Source: Pseudomonas sp. UBA6562 (lineage in GTDB: Bacteria; Pseudomonadota; Gammaproteobacteria; Pseudomonadales; Pseudomonadaceae). Taken from it: a DNA stretch of 64,000 nucleotides. Where the stretch lies: the NCBI RefSeq assembly GCF_002434265.1, contig NZ_DJJS01000003.1, forward strand, positions 239,667-303,666, in the 5' to 3' direction. This document shows positions 1 to 8,416 of this stretch, piece after piece (position 1 is the stretch's first letter; each line of letters opens with the position of its first letter). The notes under the pieces are model-generated. The model made no database searches. It saw only the letters and a list, made by a program, of their open reading frames with translations, and had not been told where the DNA came from. Both the position numbers and the translations under genes were made by a program.

Positions 1-908
1 AACTGCAGCAACGAGATCAAGAAGCCCATGCCGAAAAGAATCTCCAGCGGCACCGCCGGGAAGATCGCCAAGGGCAACGCCGCCACCGCCAGGCCCACCG
101 CCACACTGCGGATCAGCACGGCACGGTCGTAGCGGTCGGACAGCCAGCCCAAAGGCCACTGCACCACCAGCCCGGCGAAGATGCAGCAGCCCATGAACAG
201 ACCGATCTGCTCGGTGCTCAAGCCCTGGCTGCTGGCGTACAACGGCGCCAAACCATAGAACGCGCCGACGATCAGCCCCGCGCCGAGCACGGTCGACAGC
301 GACTGCGGCACGCGCTTGATGAAGAACAGCGGGTCCATCGGCGCAGGGCGCAAGGGCGCCGGGTGGATGCGCCGGGTCATGGCCACCGGCACCAGGCACA
401 GGGCGAAGCACATGGCGACCAGCATCAACAGCTCCAGGCCCAGTTGCGGGTGCACCACCAGGATCAGCTGGCCCAGCACCAGGCCCAGATAGGACGCGAT
501 CATGTAGCAACTGAACACCGCGCCGCGCTGCTTGGCGTCGGCCTGCTCGTTGAGCCAGCTTTCCAGGACCATGTACTGGCACATCATGCCCAGGCCGACA
601 ACCATGCGCAGCCCGACCCAGGCCGGTAGCCAGTCGGTCAGGCCGTGGCCGAGCACGGCGGCACCGACGATGCCGGCACAAGTGGCGTAGGCGCGGATAT
701 GCCCGACCCGGGCGATGAGCCGATGGCCCACCTTGCCGCCAAGGGCCAGGCCGAAATAGTTGGCGGCCATCAGGGCGCCGGCCCACAGGCTGTCGGCCTG
801 GTCGGCCGCCAGGCGCAAGGCCAGGTAGGTGCTGAGCAGACCCGAGCCGATCAGCATCATCAGCGCGGCGAAGTACAACGAGCGAAAAGACTTCCAGATA
901 TGGCGCAT
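1..908 (-). CDS. MFS transporter, YcaD-like, 3' end cut by the window edge
   Basis: Minus-strand frame starting at ATG 908 and still open at position 1, giving about 302 residues. It begins MRHIWKSFRSLYFAAL and shows at least eight hydrophobic segments. After the first helix pair comes a glycine-rich stretch with GGKVGHRLIARVGH, the cytoplasmic-loop signature of major facilitator permeases. A charged, proline-rich loop (RRIHPAPLRPAPMDP) near residue 185 separates the six-helix halves. Overall character resembles the YcaD/YfkF type of proton-coupled MFS proteins, for which substrates are not settled. It lies downstream of and in the same direction as bkdR, but a gap of about 350 bases suggests its own promoter. 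Family call is fairly safe; substrate unknown. Confidence 0.8.
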   Translation of the reverse strand, partial: MRHIWKSFRSLYFAALMMLIGSGLLSTYLALRLAADQADSLWAGALMAANYFGLALGGKVGHRLIARVGHIRAYATCAGIVGAAVLGHGLTDWLPAWVGLRMVVGLGMMCQYMVLESWLNEQADAKQRGAVFSCYMIASYLGLVLGQLILVVHPQLGLELLMLVAMCFALCLVPVAMTRRIHPAPLRPAPMDPLFFIKRVPQSLSTVLGAGLIVGAFYGLAPLYASSQGLSTEQIGLFMGCCIFAGLVVQWPLGWLSDRYDRAVLIRSVAVGLAVAALPLAIFPAVPLEILFGMGFLISLLQ

Positions 909-1265
909 ACGTCCCGGGCGGGCTCCCTGGTGAGATGGAGTACAGCTGGCAAGCTTAAACCCGCTTTCCCGCTTCGCCCCAGGAAAAGGTGCCAAGGCGG
1001 CGCGGCGAGTCAAGATGTTGTCGTAGTCGGGCCGGTCGGACCCGCCGTGCGCCTGCACCAGCCGGATGCGGGGCATGAAGCGCTCGGCAAGCGGGGCTGG
1101 GCAGCGGCACAGCGTTCGATGAACAGCGGAGCCGACAGTTCCCGGGAAGCCAAGGCAAGTCGAGAGCAAGCAGGACATTCGTTTCGGTAGCAGCTCCAGG
1201 AGCGGGCCTGAGCGAACCCGGTCCAATAGCTGCCGGTCAGGATGGCGCCTCCTTGGCCTCCCCCC
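909..1265. other. Intergenic region between bkdR and the MFS gene
   Basis: No convincing gene. It should hold the bkdR transcription end and the promoter of the minus-strand MFS gene. Short open frames on both strands here are proline/arginine-rich and look like GC-driven noise. I saw no strong hairpin followed by a T run. Confidence 0.4.
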
Positions 1266-1751
1266 TCACTCGCGCAAGGTCAGCCCATTGGCCGGCAGCG
1301 GCAGCGCGGTCTTGTAGCGCACCTGCTTCAGGGCGAAGCTGGAGCGGATGTTCGCCACCCCCGGCAGGCGCGTCAGGTAGTCGAGAAAGCGCTCCAGGGC
1401 CTGGATGCTCGGCAGCAGCACGCGCAGCAGGTAGTCCGGATCGCCAGTCATCAGGTAGCACTCCATCACCTCGGCGCGCTCGGCGATGGCGTCCTCGAAA
1501 CCGTGCAGCGACTGTTCCACCTGCTTCTCCAGGCTCACGTGAATGAACACGTTGACGTCCAGGCCCAGCACCTGCGGCGAGAGCAAGGTCACCTGCTGAC
1601 GGATCAACCCCGCCTCCTCCATGGCCCGTACCCGATTGAAACAGGGCGTGGGCGAGAGGTTCACCGAGCGGGCCAGTTCGGCGTTGGTGATGCGGGCGTC
1701 TTCCTGAAGGCTGTTGAGAATGCCGATGTCGGTACGATCGAGTTTGCGCAT
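1266..1751 (-). CDS. bkdR: BkdR, Lrp/AsnC-family activator of the bkd operon
   Basis: 161 residues, the usual Lrp/AsnC length. Residues 1-60 are the winged helix-turn-helix (MRKLDRTDIGIL; then ITNAELARSVNLSPTPC as the helix-turn-helix). Residues about 68-150 form the RAM/AsnC effector domain, with MTGDPDYLLRV typical of the ligand-binding fold. It is divergent from bkdA1 with a 193-base shared regulatory region, exactly as in P. putida, where BkdR activates bkdA1A2B-lpdV in response to branched-chain amino acids and represses itself. Those functions are known for the family and are not visible here. The ATG at 1751 is the only sensible start before the conserved MRKLD. Confidence 0.95.
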   Translation of the reverse strand: MRKLDRTDIGILNSLQEDARITNAELARSVNLSPTPCFNRVRAMEEAGLIRQQVTLLSPQVLGLDVNVFIHVSLEKQVEQSLHGFEDAIAERAEVMECYLMTGDPDYLLRVLLPSIQALERFLDYLTRLPGVANIRSSFALKQVRYKTALPLPANGLTLRE

Positions 1752-1944
1752 GAGACAAATTCACCGGTTTTTTATGGTTGTGCAGAATGTTTATCTGCGC
1801 CACTGCCGAAAGGCAATGAACATGAGAGAAATATTCTTCTGCCGGGCTTCTACCCTATAGGCAAGGCTGCCCTGACCGAACTGGCGCATGGCGGCCATCG
1901 CTGCATAGCTCATAAAAACAACGACCCGAGCGAGCGTAACCCGC
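1752..1944. promoter_or_regulatory. bkdR-bkdA1 divergent control region with a CA (Crc/Hfq) motif
   Basis: The 193 bases between the divergent starts must carry both promoters and the BkdR sites. On the plus strand, 1914-1921 reads AAAAACAA, a perfect match to the Hfq/Crc CA motif AANAAYAA, ending 23 bases before the bkdA1 ATG in what would be the mRNA leader. Crc control of the bkd system is established in P. putida. The exact site is my inference. Individual BkdR operators cannot be picked out by eye. Confidence 0.6.
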
Positions 1945-3177
1945 ATGAACGACTACGCCCCCCTGCGCCTGCACGTGCCCGAGCCTACCGGCCGGCCTGG
2001 CTGCCAGACCGATTTCTCCTATCTGCACCTGAGCGACGCCGGCCAGGTGCGCAAACCGCCCATCGACGTCGAAGCCGCCGACACCGCCGACCTGTGTACG
2101 GGCCTGGTGCGCGTGCTCGACGGCCAGGGCAACGCCGTCGGCCCCTGGGCCGAGGACATCGATCCGCAGGTGCTGCGCCGCGGCATGCGCGCGATGCTCA
2201 AGACGCGCCTGTTCGACAGCCGCATGGTGGTCGCCCAACGGCAGAAGAAGATGTCGTTCTACATGCAGAGCCTGGGCGAGGAAGCCATCGGCAGCGCCCA
2301 GGCCCTGGCGCTCAACCGCAGCGACATGTGCTTCCCCACCTACCGCCAGCAGAGCATCCTCATGGCCCGCGAGGTGTCGCTGGTGGAGATGATCTGCCAA
2401 CTGCTGTCCAACGAGCGCGACCCGCTCAAGGGCCGCCAGCTGCCGATCATGTACTCGGTGCGCGAAGCCGGCTTCTTCACCATCAGCGGCAACCTGGCCA
2501 CGCAATTCGTGCAGGCCGTGGGCTGGGCCATGGCCTCGGCGATCAAGGGCGACACCAAGATCGCGTCGGCCTGGATCGGCGACGGCGCCACCGCCGAATC
2601 GGACTTCCACAACGCCCTGACCTTCGCCCACGTCTATCGCGCTCCGGTGATCCTCAACGTGGTCAACAACCAATGGGCGATCTCCACCTTCCAGGCCATC
2701 GCCGGTGGCGAGGCCAGCACCTTCGCCGGCCGCGGCGTGGGCTGCGGCATCGCTTCGCTGCGGGTGGACGGCAACGACTTCGTCGCGGTCTACGCCGCCT
2801 CGCGCTGGGCCGCCGAGCGTGCCCGCCGCGGCCTGGGGCCGAGCCTGATCGAATGGGTGACCTACCGCGCCGGTCCGCACTCGACCTCGGACGATCCGTC
2901 CAAGTACCGCCCTGCCGACGACTGGAGCCACTTCCCCCTGGGCGATCCGATCGCCCGGCTCAAGCAGCACCTGATCGCCAGCGGCCACTGGAGCGAAGAG
3001 GAACACGCCGCCGTCAGCGCCGAGCTGGAAGCCGAGATCCTCGCCGCACAGAAACAGGCCGAGCAGCACGGCACCCTCGCCAACGGCCACATCCCCAGTG
3101 CCGCCTCGATGTTCGAGGACGTGTACAAGGACATGCCCGACCACCTGCGCCGTCAGCGCCAGCAACTGGGGGTCTGA
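1945..3177 (+). CDS. bkdA1: Branched-chain 2-oxoacid dehydrogenase E1 alpha subunit
   Basis: 410 residues. It forms the thiamine-diphosphate-dependent E1 component with BkdA2 and decarboxylates the keto acids of valine, leucine and isoleucine, passing acyl groups to E2 lipoate. The thiamine diphosphate motif is clear: GDGATAESDFHNA at about 212 through VVNNQWAI ending near 246. The phosphorylation-loop equivalent RAGPHSTSDDPSKYR is near residue 310. The N terminus (MNDYAPLRLHVPEPTGRPGC) matches the pseudomonad type, longer than mitochondrial mature E1 alpha. First gene of a tightly packed operon: it ends one base before bkdA2 starts. The start is fixed by the conserved N terminus and the upstream stop pattern. 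Confidence 0.97.
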   Translation: MNDYAPLRLHVPEPTGRPGCQTDFSYLHLSDAGQVRKPPIDVEAADTADLCTGLVRVLDGQGNAVGPWAEDIDPQVLRRGMRAMLKTRLFDSRMVVAQRQKKMSFYMQSLGEEAIGSAQALALNRSDMCFPTYRQQSILMAREVSLVEMICQLLSNERDPLKGRQLPIMYSVREAGFFTISGNLATQFVQAVGWAMASAIKGDTKIASAWIGDGATAESDFHNALTFAHVYRAPVILNVVNNQWAISTFQAIAGGEASTFAGRGVGCGIASLRVDGNDFVAVYAASRWAAERARRGLGPSLIEWVTYRAGPHSTSDDPSKYRPADDWSHFPLGDPIARLKQHLIASGHWSEEEHAAVSAELEAEILAAQKQAEQHGTLANGHIPSAASMFEDVYKDMPDHLRRQRQQLGV

Positions 3178-3178
3178 G

Positions 3179-4237
3179 ATGAACGACCAGACAAGCGTCA
3201 TGCACACCGACACCGCACAGGCTACCGCCACCATGACCATGATCCAGGCCCTGCGCTCGGCCATGGACATCATGCTCGGGCGCGACGACGACGTGGTCAT
3301 CTACGGCCAGGACGTCGGCTACTTCGGCGGCGTGTTCCGCTGCACCGAAGGCTTGCAACGCAAGTACGGCACCTCGCGGGTGTTCGACGCGCCGATCTCC
3401 GAATGCGGCATCGTCGGCACCGCCGTGGGCATGGGCGCCTACGGTTTGCGCCCGGTGGTGGAAATCCAGTTCGCTGACTACGTGTACCCGGCCTATGACC
3501 AGATCGTGTCGGAGATGGCCCGCCTGCGCTATCGCTCGGCCGGCGAGTTCATCTCGCCGTTGACCCTGCGCATGCCCTGTGGCGGCGGCATTTACGGCGG
3601 CCAGACCCACAGCCAAAGCCCGGAAGCCACCTTCACCCAGGTCTGCGGCCTGCGCACGGTGATGCCGTCCAACCCCTACGATGCCAAGGGTCTGCTGATT
3701 GCCTCGATCGAGTGCGACGACCCGGTGATCTTTCTCGAACCCAAGCGCCTGTACAACGGCCCTTTCGACGGCCACCACGACCGCCCGGTAACGCCCTGGT
3801 CCCAACACCCGCAAAGCGCGGTGCCGGAAGGCTATTACCAAGTGCCGCTGGATAAGGCGGTGATCACCCGACCGGGCAACGACGTCACGGTGCTGACGTA
3901 TGGCACCACGGTGTACGTGGCCCAGGTGGCGGCCGAGGAAACCGGCGTCGACGCCGAAGTGATCGACCTGCGCAGCCTGTGGCCGCTGGACCTGGACACC
4001 ATCGTCGCCTCGGTGAAGAAGACCGGGCGCTGCGTGGTGGTGCACGAAGCCACGCGCACCTGCGGCTTCGGCGCCGAGCTGATCGCTCTCGTACAGGAGC
4101 ACTGCTTCCATCACCTGGAGGCGCCCATCGAGCGCGTCACCGGCTGGGACACCCCCTACCCGCATGCCCAGGAATGGGCCTACTTCCCCGGCCCGTCCCG
4201 GGTGGGCGCGGCATTGAAACAGGTCATGGAGGTCTGA
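3179..4237 (+). CDS. bkdA2: Branched-chain 2-oxoacid dehydrogenase E1 beta subunit
   Basis: 352 residues from the ATG at 3179, which follows the bkdA1 stop after one base. An in-frame upstream ATG at 3098 lies inside bkdA1 and would add an arginine-rich nonsense extension, so I reject it. Transketolase pyrimidine-binding domain: IYGQDVGYFGGVF, then FDAPISECGIVGTAVGMGAYG, where the conserved Glu activates thiamine diphosphate. The C-terminal transketolase domain begins around residue 215 (DVTVLTYGTTVYVAQVAAEE). It pairs with BkdA1 in an alpha2beta2 E1. It stops directly against the bkdB start (TGA then ATG), which implies translational coupling. Confidence 0.97.
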   Translation: MNDQTSVMHTDTAQATATMTMIQALRSAMDIMLGRDDDVVIYGQDVGYFGGVFRCTEGLQRKYGTSRVFDAPISECGIVGTAVGMGAYGLRPVVEIQFADYVYPAYDQIVSEMARLRYRSAGEFISPLTLRMPCGGGIYGGQTHSQSPEATFTQVCGLRTVMPSNPYDAKGLLIASIECDDPVIFLEPKRLYNGPFDGHHDRPVTPWSQHPQSAVPEGYYQVPLDKAVITRPGNDVTVLTYGTTVYVAQVAAEETGVDAEVIDLRSLWPLDLDTIVASVKKTGRCVVVHEATRTCGFGAELIALVQEHCFHHLEAPIERVTGWDTPYPHAQEWAYFPGPSRVGAALKQVMEV

Positions 4238-5617
4238 ATGGGCACGCACGTCATCAAGATGCCGGACATCGGCGAGGGCATCGCCCAGGTCGAGCTGGTC
4301 GAGTGGTTCGTCAAGGTCGGCGATGTGATCGGCGAGGACCAAGTGGTGGCCGACGTCATGACCGACAAGGCCACGGTGGAAATCCCGTCGCCGGTCAGCG
4401 GCACCGTGGTCGCACTGGGCGGGCAGCCCGGTGAAGTCATGGCCGTGGGCAGCGAGCTGATCCGCATCGAGGTCGAGGGCAGCGGCAACCACACCGACGT
4501 GGCGCACGCCGCCAAGCCGGCGTCGGATGCTGCCGCGTCGCAGCCCGAGCCGACGGCGCCGGTCGCCAAAGCACCGACCCCGCCGACGACGGCGGTACCT
4601 GCCGATACCGGTTCGGCGTCGGGTGCCACAGCCAACGGCGCACTCGCCGCACAATCGGCACATGGCGCCAAAGCCGACGGCGCGCCCGTTGGGCAATCGG
4701 CACATGCCCAACAGCCTGCCGCACCCTTGGTGCCGCGCCAGCCCGGCGACAAGCCCCTGGCCTCCCCCGCCGTGCGCAAGCGCGCGCTGGATGCCGGCAT
4801 CGAGCTGCGCTACGTGCACGGCAGCGGCCCGGCCGGGCGCATCCTGCACGAAGACCTCGACGCCTTCCTCCAGGCGCCGCAGCGCAGCGAGCCGGCAGCG
4901 GCCGGCCAGGCCCGGCGCACCGACAGCGAGCAGATCCCGGTCATCGGCCTGCGCCGCAAGATCGCCCAGCGCATGCAGGACGCCAAGCGCCGCGTCGCCC
5001 ACTTCAGCTACATCGAAGAAATCGACGTCACCCAGCTCGAAGCCTTGCGCCAGCAGCTCAACCGCCAGCATGGCGAACAGCGCGGCAAGCTGACCTTGCT
5101 GCCGTTCCTGGTACGGGCCCTGGTGGTGGCGCTGCGCGACTTCCCACAGATCAACGCCACCTACGACGACGAGGCGCAACTGATCACCCGCCATGGCGCC
5201 GTGCACGTAGGCATCGCCACCCAGGGCGACAACGGCCTGATGGTGCCGGTGCTGCGCCATGCCGAAGCCGCCGGCCTGTGGCACAACGCCCGCGAGATCA
5301 TCCGCCTGGCCCAGGCCGCGCGCGGCAACAAGGCCACGCGTGAAGAGCTGTCGGGCTCGACCATCACCCTGACCAGCCTCGGGGCCCTGGGCGGTATCGC
5401 CAGCACGCCGGTGGTCAACACCCCGGAAGTGGCCATCGTCGGCGTCAACCGCATGGTCGAGCGGCCGGTGGTGGTCGATGGCCAGATCGTGGTGCGCAAG
5501 ATGATGAACCTGTCCAGTTCGTTCGACCATCGTGTGGTCGATGGCATGGACGCCGCCTTGTTCATCCAGGCCGTACGCGGCTTGCTCGAACAACCCGCCT
5601 GCCTGTTCGTGGAGTGA
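4238..5617 (+). CDS. bkdB: Branched-chain 2-oxoacid dehydrogenase E2, dihydrolipoyl transacylase
   Basis: 459 residues. Domains in order: one lipoyl domain (1-80) with the lipoylated lysine K44 in DKATVEIP; a long Ala/Pro-rich swinging linker (about 85-170) containing two near-identical QSAH blocks; a peripheral subunit-binding domain (about 173-211, LASPAVRKRALDAGIEL); and the catalytic acyltransferase domain with the active-site motif DHRVVDGMD near residue 431. It forms the core of the complex, moving acyl groups from E1 to CoA. Its last codons overlap the lpdV GTG/ATG region. The linker is longer than in many E2 proteins and seems to have grown by internal duplication. Confidence 0.97.
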   Translation: MGTHVIKMPDIGEGIAQVELVEWFVKVGDVIGEDQVVADVMTDKATVEIPSPVSGTVVALGGQPGEVMAVGSELIRIEVEGSGNHTDVAHAAKPASDAAASQPEPTAPVAKAPTPPTTAVPADTGSASGATANGALAAQSAHGAKADGAPVGQSAHAQQPAAPLVPRQPGDKPLASPAVRKRALDAGIELRYVHGSGPAGRILHEDLDAFLQAPQRSEPAAAGQARRTDSEQIPVIGLRRKIAQRMQDAKRRVAHFSYIEEIDVTQLEALRQQLNRQHGEQRGKLTLLPFLVRALVVALRDFPQINATYDDEAQLITRHGAVHVGIATQGDNGLMVPVLRHAEAAGLWHNAREIIRLAQAARGNKATREELSGSTITLTSLGALGGIASTPVVNTPEVAIVGVNRMVERPVVVDGQIVVRKMMNLSSSFDHRVVDGMDAALFIQAVRGLLEQPACLFVE

Positions 5618-5619
5618 GC

Positions 5620-6999
5620 ATGCCCGAAACCTTGAACACCACTCTGCTGATTCTCGGCGGCGGCCCCGGCGGCTACATCGCCGCCATCCGCGCCGGGCAA
5701 CTGGGCATCCCTACGGTGCTGGTCGAAGGCCAGGCACTGGGCGGCACCTGCCTGAACGTGGGCTGCATTCCGTCCAAGGCGCTGATCCATGTTGCCGAGC
5801 AGTTCCATCAGGCCGGCAAGCATGCCACCGATGCCGACCTGGGCATCAGCGCCAGCGCGCCCAGCCTGGACATCGGCCGCAGCGTGGCCTGGAAGGACGG
5901 CATCGTCGACCGCCTCACCAGCGGCGTGGCCAGTCTGTTGAAAAAGCACCGGGTCACGGTGGTGCATGGCTGGGCGCAGATCGTCGACGGCAAGACCGTG
6001 CAGGTCGGCGAGCAGCGCATCCGCTGCGAGCACCTGTTGCTGGCCACCGGTTCCACCAGCGTCGCGTTGCCGATGCTGCCGCTGGGCGGCGCGGTGGTGT
6101 CGTCCACCGAGGCCTTGTCGCCACAGACGCTGCCGCAGCACCTGGTGGTGGTCGGGGGCGGCTACATCGGGCTGGAGCTGGGCATCGCCTACCGCAAGCT
6201 GGGCGCGCAGGTCAGCGTGGTGGAAGCGCGCGAGCGCGTGCTGCCCAGCTACGACGCCGAGCTGACCGCGCCGGTACTCGAAGCCATGAAGGCGCTGGGC
6301 ATCGACCTCTACCTGGGTCACCGCGTCGAAGGCCACGATGCCCAAGGCCTACGCGTGCGCACCCCCGAAGGCGAAGCGCTGCGCCTGGGCTGCGACCGGG
6401 TGCTGGTGGCGGCCGGCCGGCGCCCGCGCAGCGAGGGCTTCAATCTCGAGGCGCTGCAACTGACCATGAATGGCGCGGCAGTCAGCGTCGACGAACGTTG
6501 CCAGACCAGCATGCGCAACGTCTGGGCCATCGGCGACCTGACCGGCGAACCGATGCTGGCGCACCGGGCCATGGCCCAGGGCGAGATGGTCGCCGAGCTG
6601 GTCGCGGGCCATACCCGGCGCTTCCAACCGGCCGCGATTGCAGCGGTGTGCTTCACCGATCCGGAACTGGTGGTGGCCGGCCTCACCCCCGAGCAGGCCC
6701 GCGAACAAGGGCTCGACTGCCTGGTGGCGCAGTTCCCGTTCGCCGCCAATGGGCGGGCCATGACGCTGGAGAGCCGCAGCGGCTTCGTGCGGGTGGTGGC
6801 GCGGCGCGACAACCATCTGATCCTGGGCTGGCAAGCGGTGGGTGTGGGGGTGTCGGAGCTGTCCACGGCTTTTGCCCAGTCGTTGGAAATGGGCGCGTGC
6901 CTGGAGGATGTGGCGGGCACCATCCATGCTCACCCGACATTGGGCGAGGCGGTGCAGGAAGCGGCGTTGAAGGCATTGGGGCGGGCATTGCACGTCTAG
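5620..6999 (+). CDS. lpdV: Dihydrolipoamide dehydrogenase E3 of the bkd complex
   Basis: 459 residues. FAD-binding GGGPGG at 13-18, redox-active disulfide C44/C49 in GGTCLNVGCIPS, NAD-binding VVVGGGYIGLELG near 170, and the C-terminal HAHPTLGE motif whose His-Glu pair serves the partner subunit. It reoxidises E2 dihydrolipoate using NAD. I chose the ATG at 5620. A GTG at 5614 in the same frame overlaps the bkdB stop and would add only two residues. It is the last gene of the bkd operon. Several lpd paralogs occur in pseudomonads, and location here makes this the Val-type LPD. Confidence 0.96.
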   Translation: MPETLNTTLLILGGGPGGYIAAIRAGQLGIPTVLVEGQALGGTCLNVGCIPSKALIHVAEQFHQAGKHATDADLGISASAPSLDIGRSVAWKDGIVDRLTSGVASLLKKHRVTVVHGWAQIVDGKTVQVGEQRIRCEHLLLATGSTSVALPMLPLGGAVVSSTEALSPQTLPQHLVVVGGGYIGLELGIAYRKLGAQVSVVEARERVLPSYDAELTAPVLEAMKALGIDLYLGHRVEGHDAQGLRVRTPEGEALRLGCDRVLVAAGRRPRSEGFNLEALQLTMNGAAVSVDERCQTSMRNVWAIGDLTGEPMLAHRAMAQGEMVAELVAGHTRRFQPAAIAAVCFTDPELVVAGLTPEQAREQGLDCLVAQFPFAANGRAMTLESRSGFVRVVARRDNHLILGWQAVGVGVSELSTAFAQSLEMGACLEDVAGTIHAHPTLGEAVQEAALKALGRALHV

Positions 7000-7139
7000 C
7001 GGCGTGGTGCGCGCAGGTGCGTCGCTTGGTCCGCATGGACGCTGCGAACGGCAGTAGGCAGGGGTCTTGGCTTTGGAATTCGCCAGCACTGTGTGGGCAG
7101 GACGTTAGCGGCTATCGAAAATGCTCCGTGCATGACGAC

Positions 7140-7175
7140 AAAGGCCATCTCCGCGGGTCTACGGAGATGGCCTTT
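7140..7175. terminator. Hairpin between convergent lpdV and the 102-residue gene
   Basis: A perfect 14-bp stem (aaaggccatctccg / cggagatggccttt) with an 8-base loop. It starts with AAA and ends with TTT, so it could act in both directions. It lies between convergent genes, which fits a shared transcription end. The T tract is short. Confidence 0.7.
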
Positions 7176-7182
7176 GGACCTT

Positions 7183-7491
7183 TCACGCGCCGGTGGTGCA
7201 GCGCTGCGAGGCGGAATCACCCATGCCTTTGAGGTCGATCGGCGGCGCGACGAATTCCGGACCCTGCCCGGCCAGACGCCACTTTACCTCGGTGATGCCG
7301 TAGCGCTCGGCCATGGGCCGGCTGACCCGCTTGATCTGGTGCTGACCGAACCGGGGGATGATCCCCACCCCCGCATCGCAACTGGCCCAATGCCAAGCTT
7401 GGGCATTGTCCATGCGTTCCAGGCGGATGATGAACGTGCGCGGCTGCGCGTGAAGCGCATACTCGATTACATACAGCTGCTGACCTGCCAT
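7183..7491 (-). CDS. Small conserved pseudomonad protein, probably DUF6555-like
   Basis: 102 residues. It begins MAGQQLYVIEYALHAQ and contains LERMDNAQAWHWASCDAGVG, then a PRFGQHQIKRVSRPMAERYG stretch. I associate this pattern with a pseudomonad-only family of unknown function (DUF6555), from memory and not from a search. No signal peptide, membrane segment or catalytic motif is obvious. It is short, cytosolic-looking and rich in aromatic residues. It stands alone, convergent with lpdV and divergent from the GNAT gene. No function can be assigned. Confidence 0.65.
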   Translation of the reverse strand: MAGQQLYVIEYALHAQPRTFIIRLERMDNAQAWHWASCDAGVGIIPRFGQHQIKRVSRPMAERYGITEVKWRLAGQGPEFVAPPIDLKGMGDSASQRCTTGA

Positions 7492-7702
7492 TTCGGCCTC
7501 CCTGATCGTTACATGGTTATGGGAGCGGTGGGTCGCGGGAAAGATTCATTCTAAGTGTCGGCCGTTTGCACAGCGTCTGCCACGCGGTGCGCGGCCCGTG
7601 CCGAAGCAGGCGATTGGTGCCCCGCAAACACGGGCCAATGGCCCTTTCATCAGAGCGCCGACGCGCTACAGTGCTACTCCCTTGCGCGCAGGAATTCCGT
7701 CC

Positions 7703-8407
7703 ATGACCCGCCTCAACGAGTACGCCCAACCCATCGGTCCGGCACTTGCCGACTGCTCGCCGCGGCCACGCCCCGCTGCCGTCACCCTGACCGGTCGCCA
7801 CTGCCGGCTGGAGCCGCTGGATGCCGCACGGCACGCCGCCGATCTGTACGCCGCCTATGCCGCCGCCAGCGACACACGCCACTGGACGTACCTGCCCATC
7901 GGCCCCTTCGACACCCTTGCGCAGTACCAGGCCCATGCCGAAGCGGCGGCGCGCAGCAGCGACCCGTTGCACTTCGCGGTGATCGACCTGGCCAGCGGCA
8001 AGGCCGTAGGCACGTTGGCGCTGATGCGCATCGATCCCGCCAATGCCGTGATCGAGGTGGGGTACGTGATCTTTTCGCCGGCGCTGCAGCAATCGGCGCT
8101 GTCGACCGAAGCGCAGTACCTGCTGATGGCCTACGCCTTCGACGCACTCGGCTACCGGCGCTACGAATGGAAGTGCGACGACCTCAACCTGCCCTCGCGG
8201 CGGGCGGCCGAGCGATTGGGGTTCGTCTACGAGGGGACGTTTCGGCAGGCGGTGCGGTACAAGGACCGCAGCCGGGACACGGCCTGGTACGCGATCGTCG
8301 ACGGCCAGTGGCCGGCGCTCAAGGTGGCGTTCGACGCCTGGCTGGCGCCGAGCAACTTCGACGGGCAGGGTCGCCAGCGTCAGCCCTTGGGCGCCTTCAA
8401 GGGCTAA
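7703..8407 (+). CDS. GNAT N-acetyltransferase, RimJ/RimL type
   Basis: 234 residues from the ATG at 7703. An in-frame start about 105 bases upstream would add an untypical leader. The pattern is that of the Acetyltransf_3 family: GRHCRLEPLDAARHAADLYA near the start, VGTLALMRIDPANAVIEVGYV as the central strands, and RRYEWKCDDLNLPSRRAAER followed by LGFVYEGTFRQ, the classic acetyl-CoA fold ending. Relatives acetylate protein N termini or small amines. The substrate here cannot be told. It ends nine bases before the convergent SBF-transporter stop. Confidence 0.85.
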   Translation: MTRLNEYAQPIGPALADCSPRPRPAAVTLTGRHCRLEPLDAARHAADLYAAYAAASDTRHWTYLPIGPFDTLAQYQAHAEAAARSSDPLHFAVIDLASGKAVGTLALMRIDPANAVIEVGYVIFSPALQQSALSTEAQYLLMAYAFDALGYRRYEWKCDDLNLPSRRAAERLGFVYEGTFRQAVRYKDRSRDTAWYAIVDGQWPALKVAFDAWLAPSNFDGQGRQRQPLGAFKG

Positions 8408-8416
8408 GGGCGCCCC

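Noticed and set aside
3014..5593. Long minus-strand open frame opposite bkdA2/bkdB
   Set aside because: Antisense to conserved bkd genes, His/Arg/Asp-rich, no ribosome site. A shadow of G/C-rich coding.
5614..5619. GTG at 5614 as the lpdV start
   Set aside because: It overlaps the bkdB stop and adds only two residues; the ATG at 5620 gives the normal N terminus.
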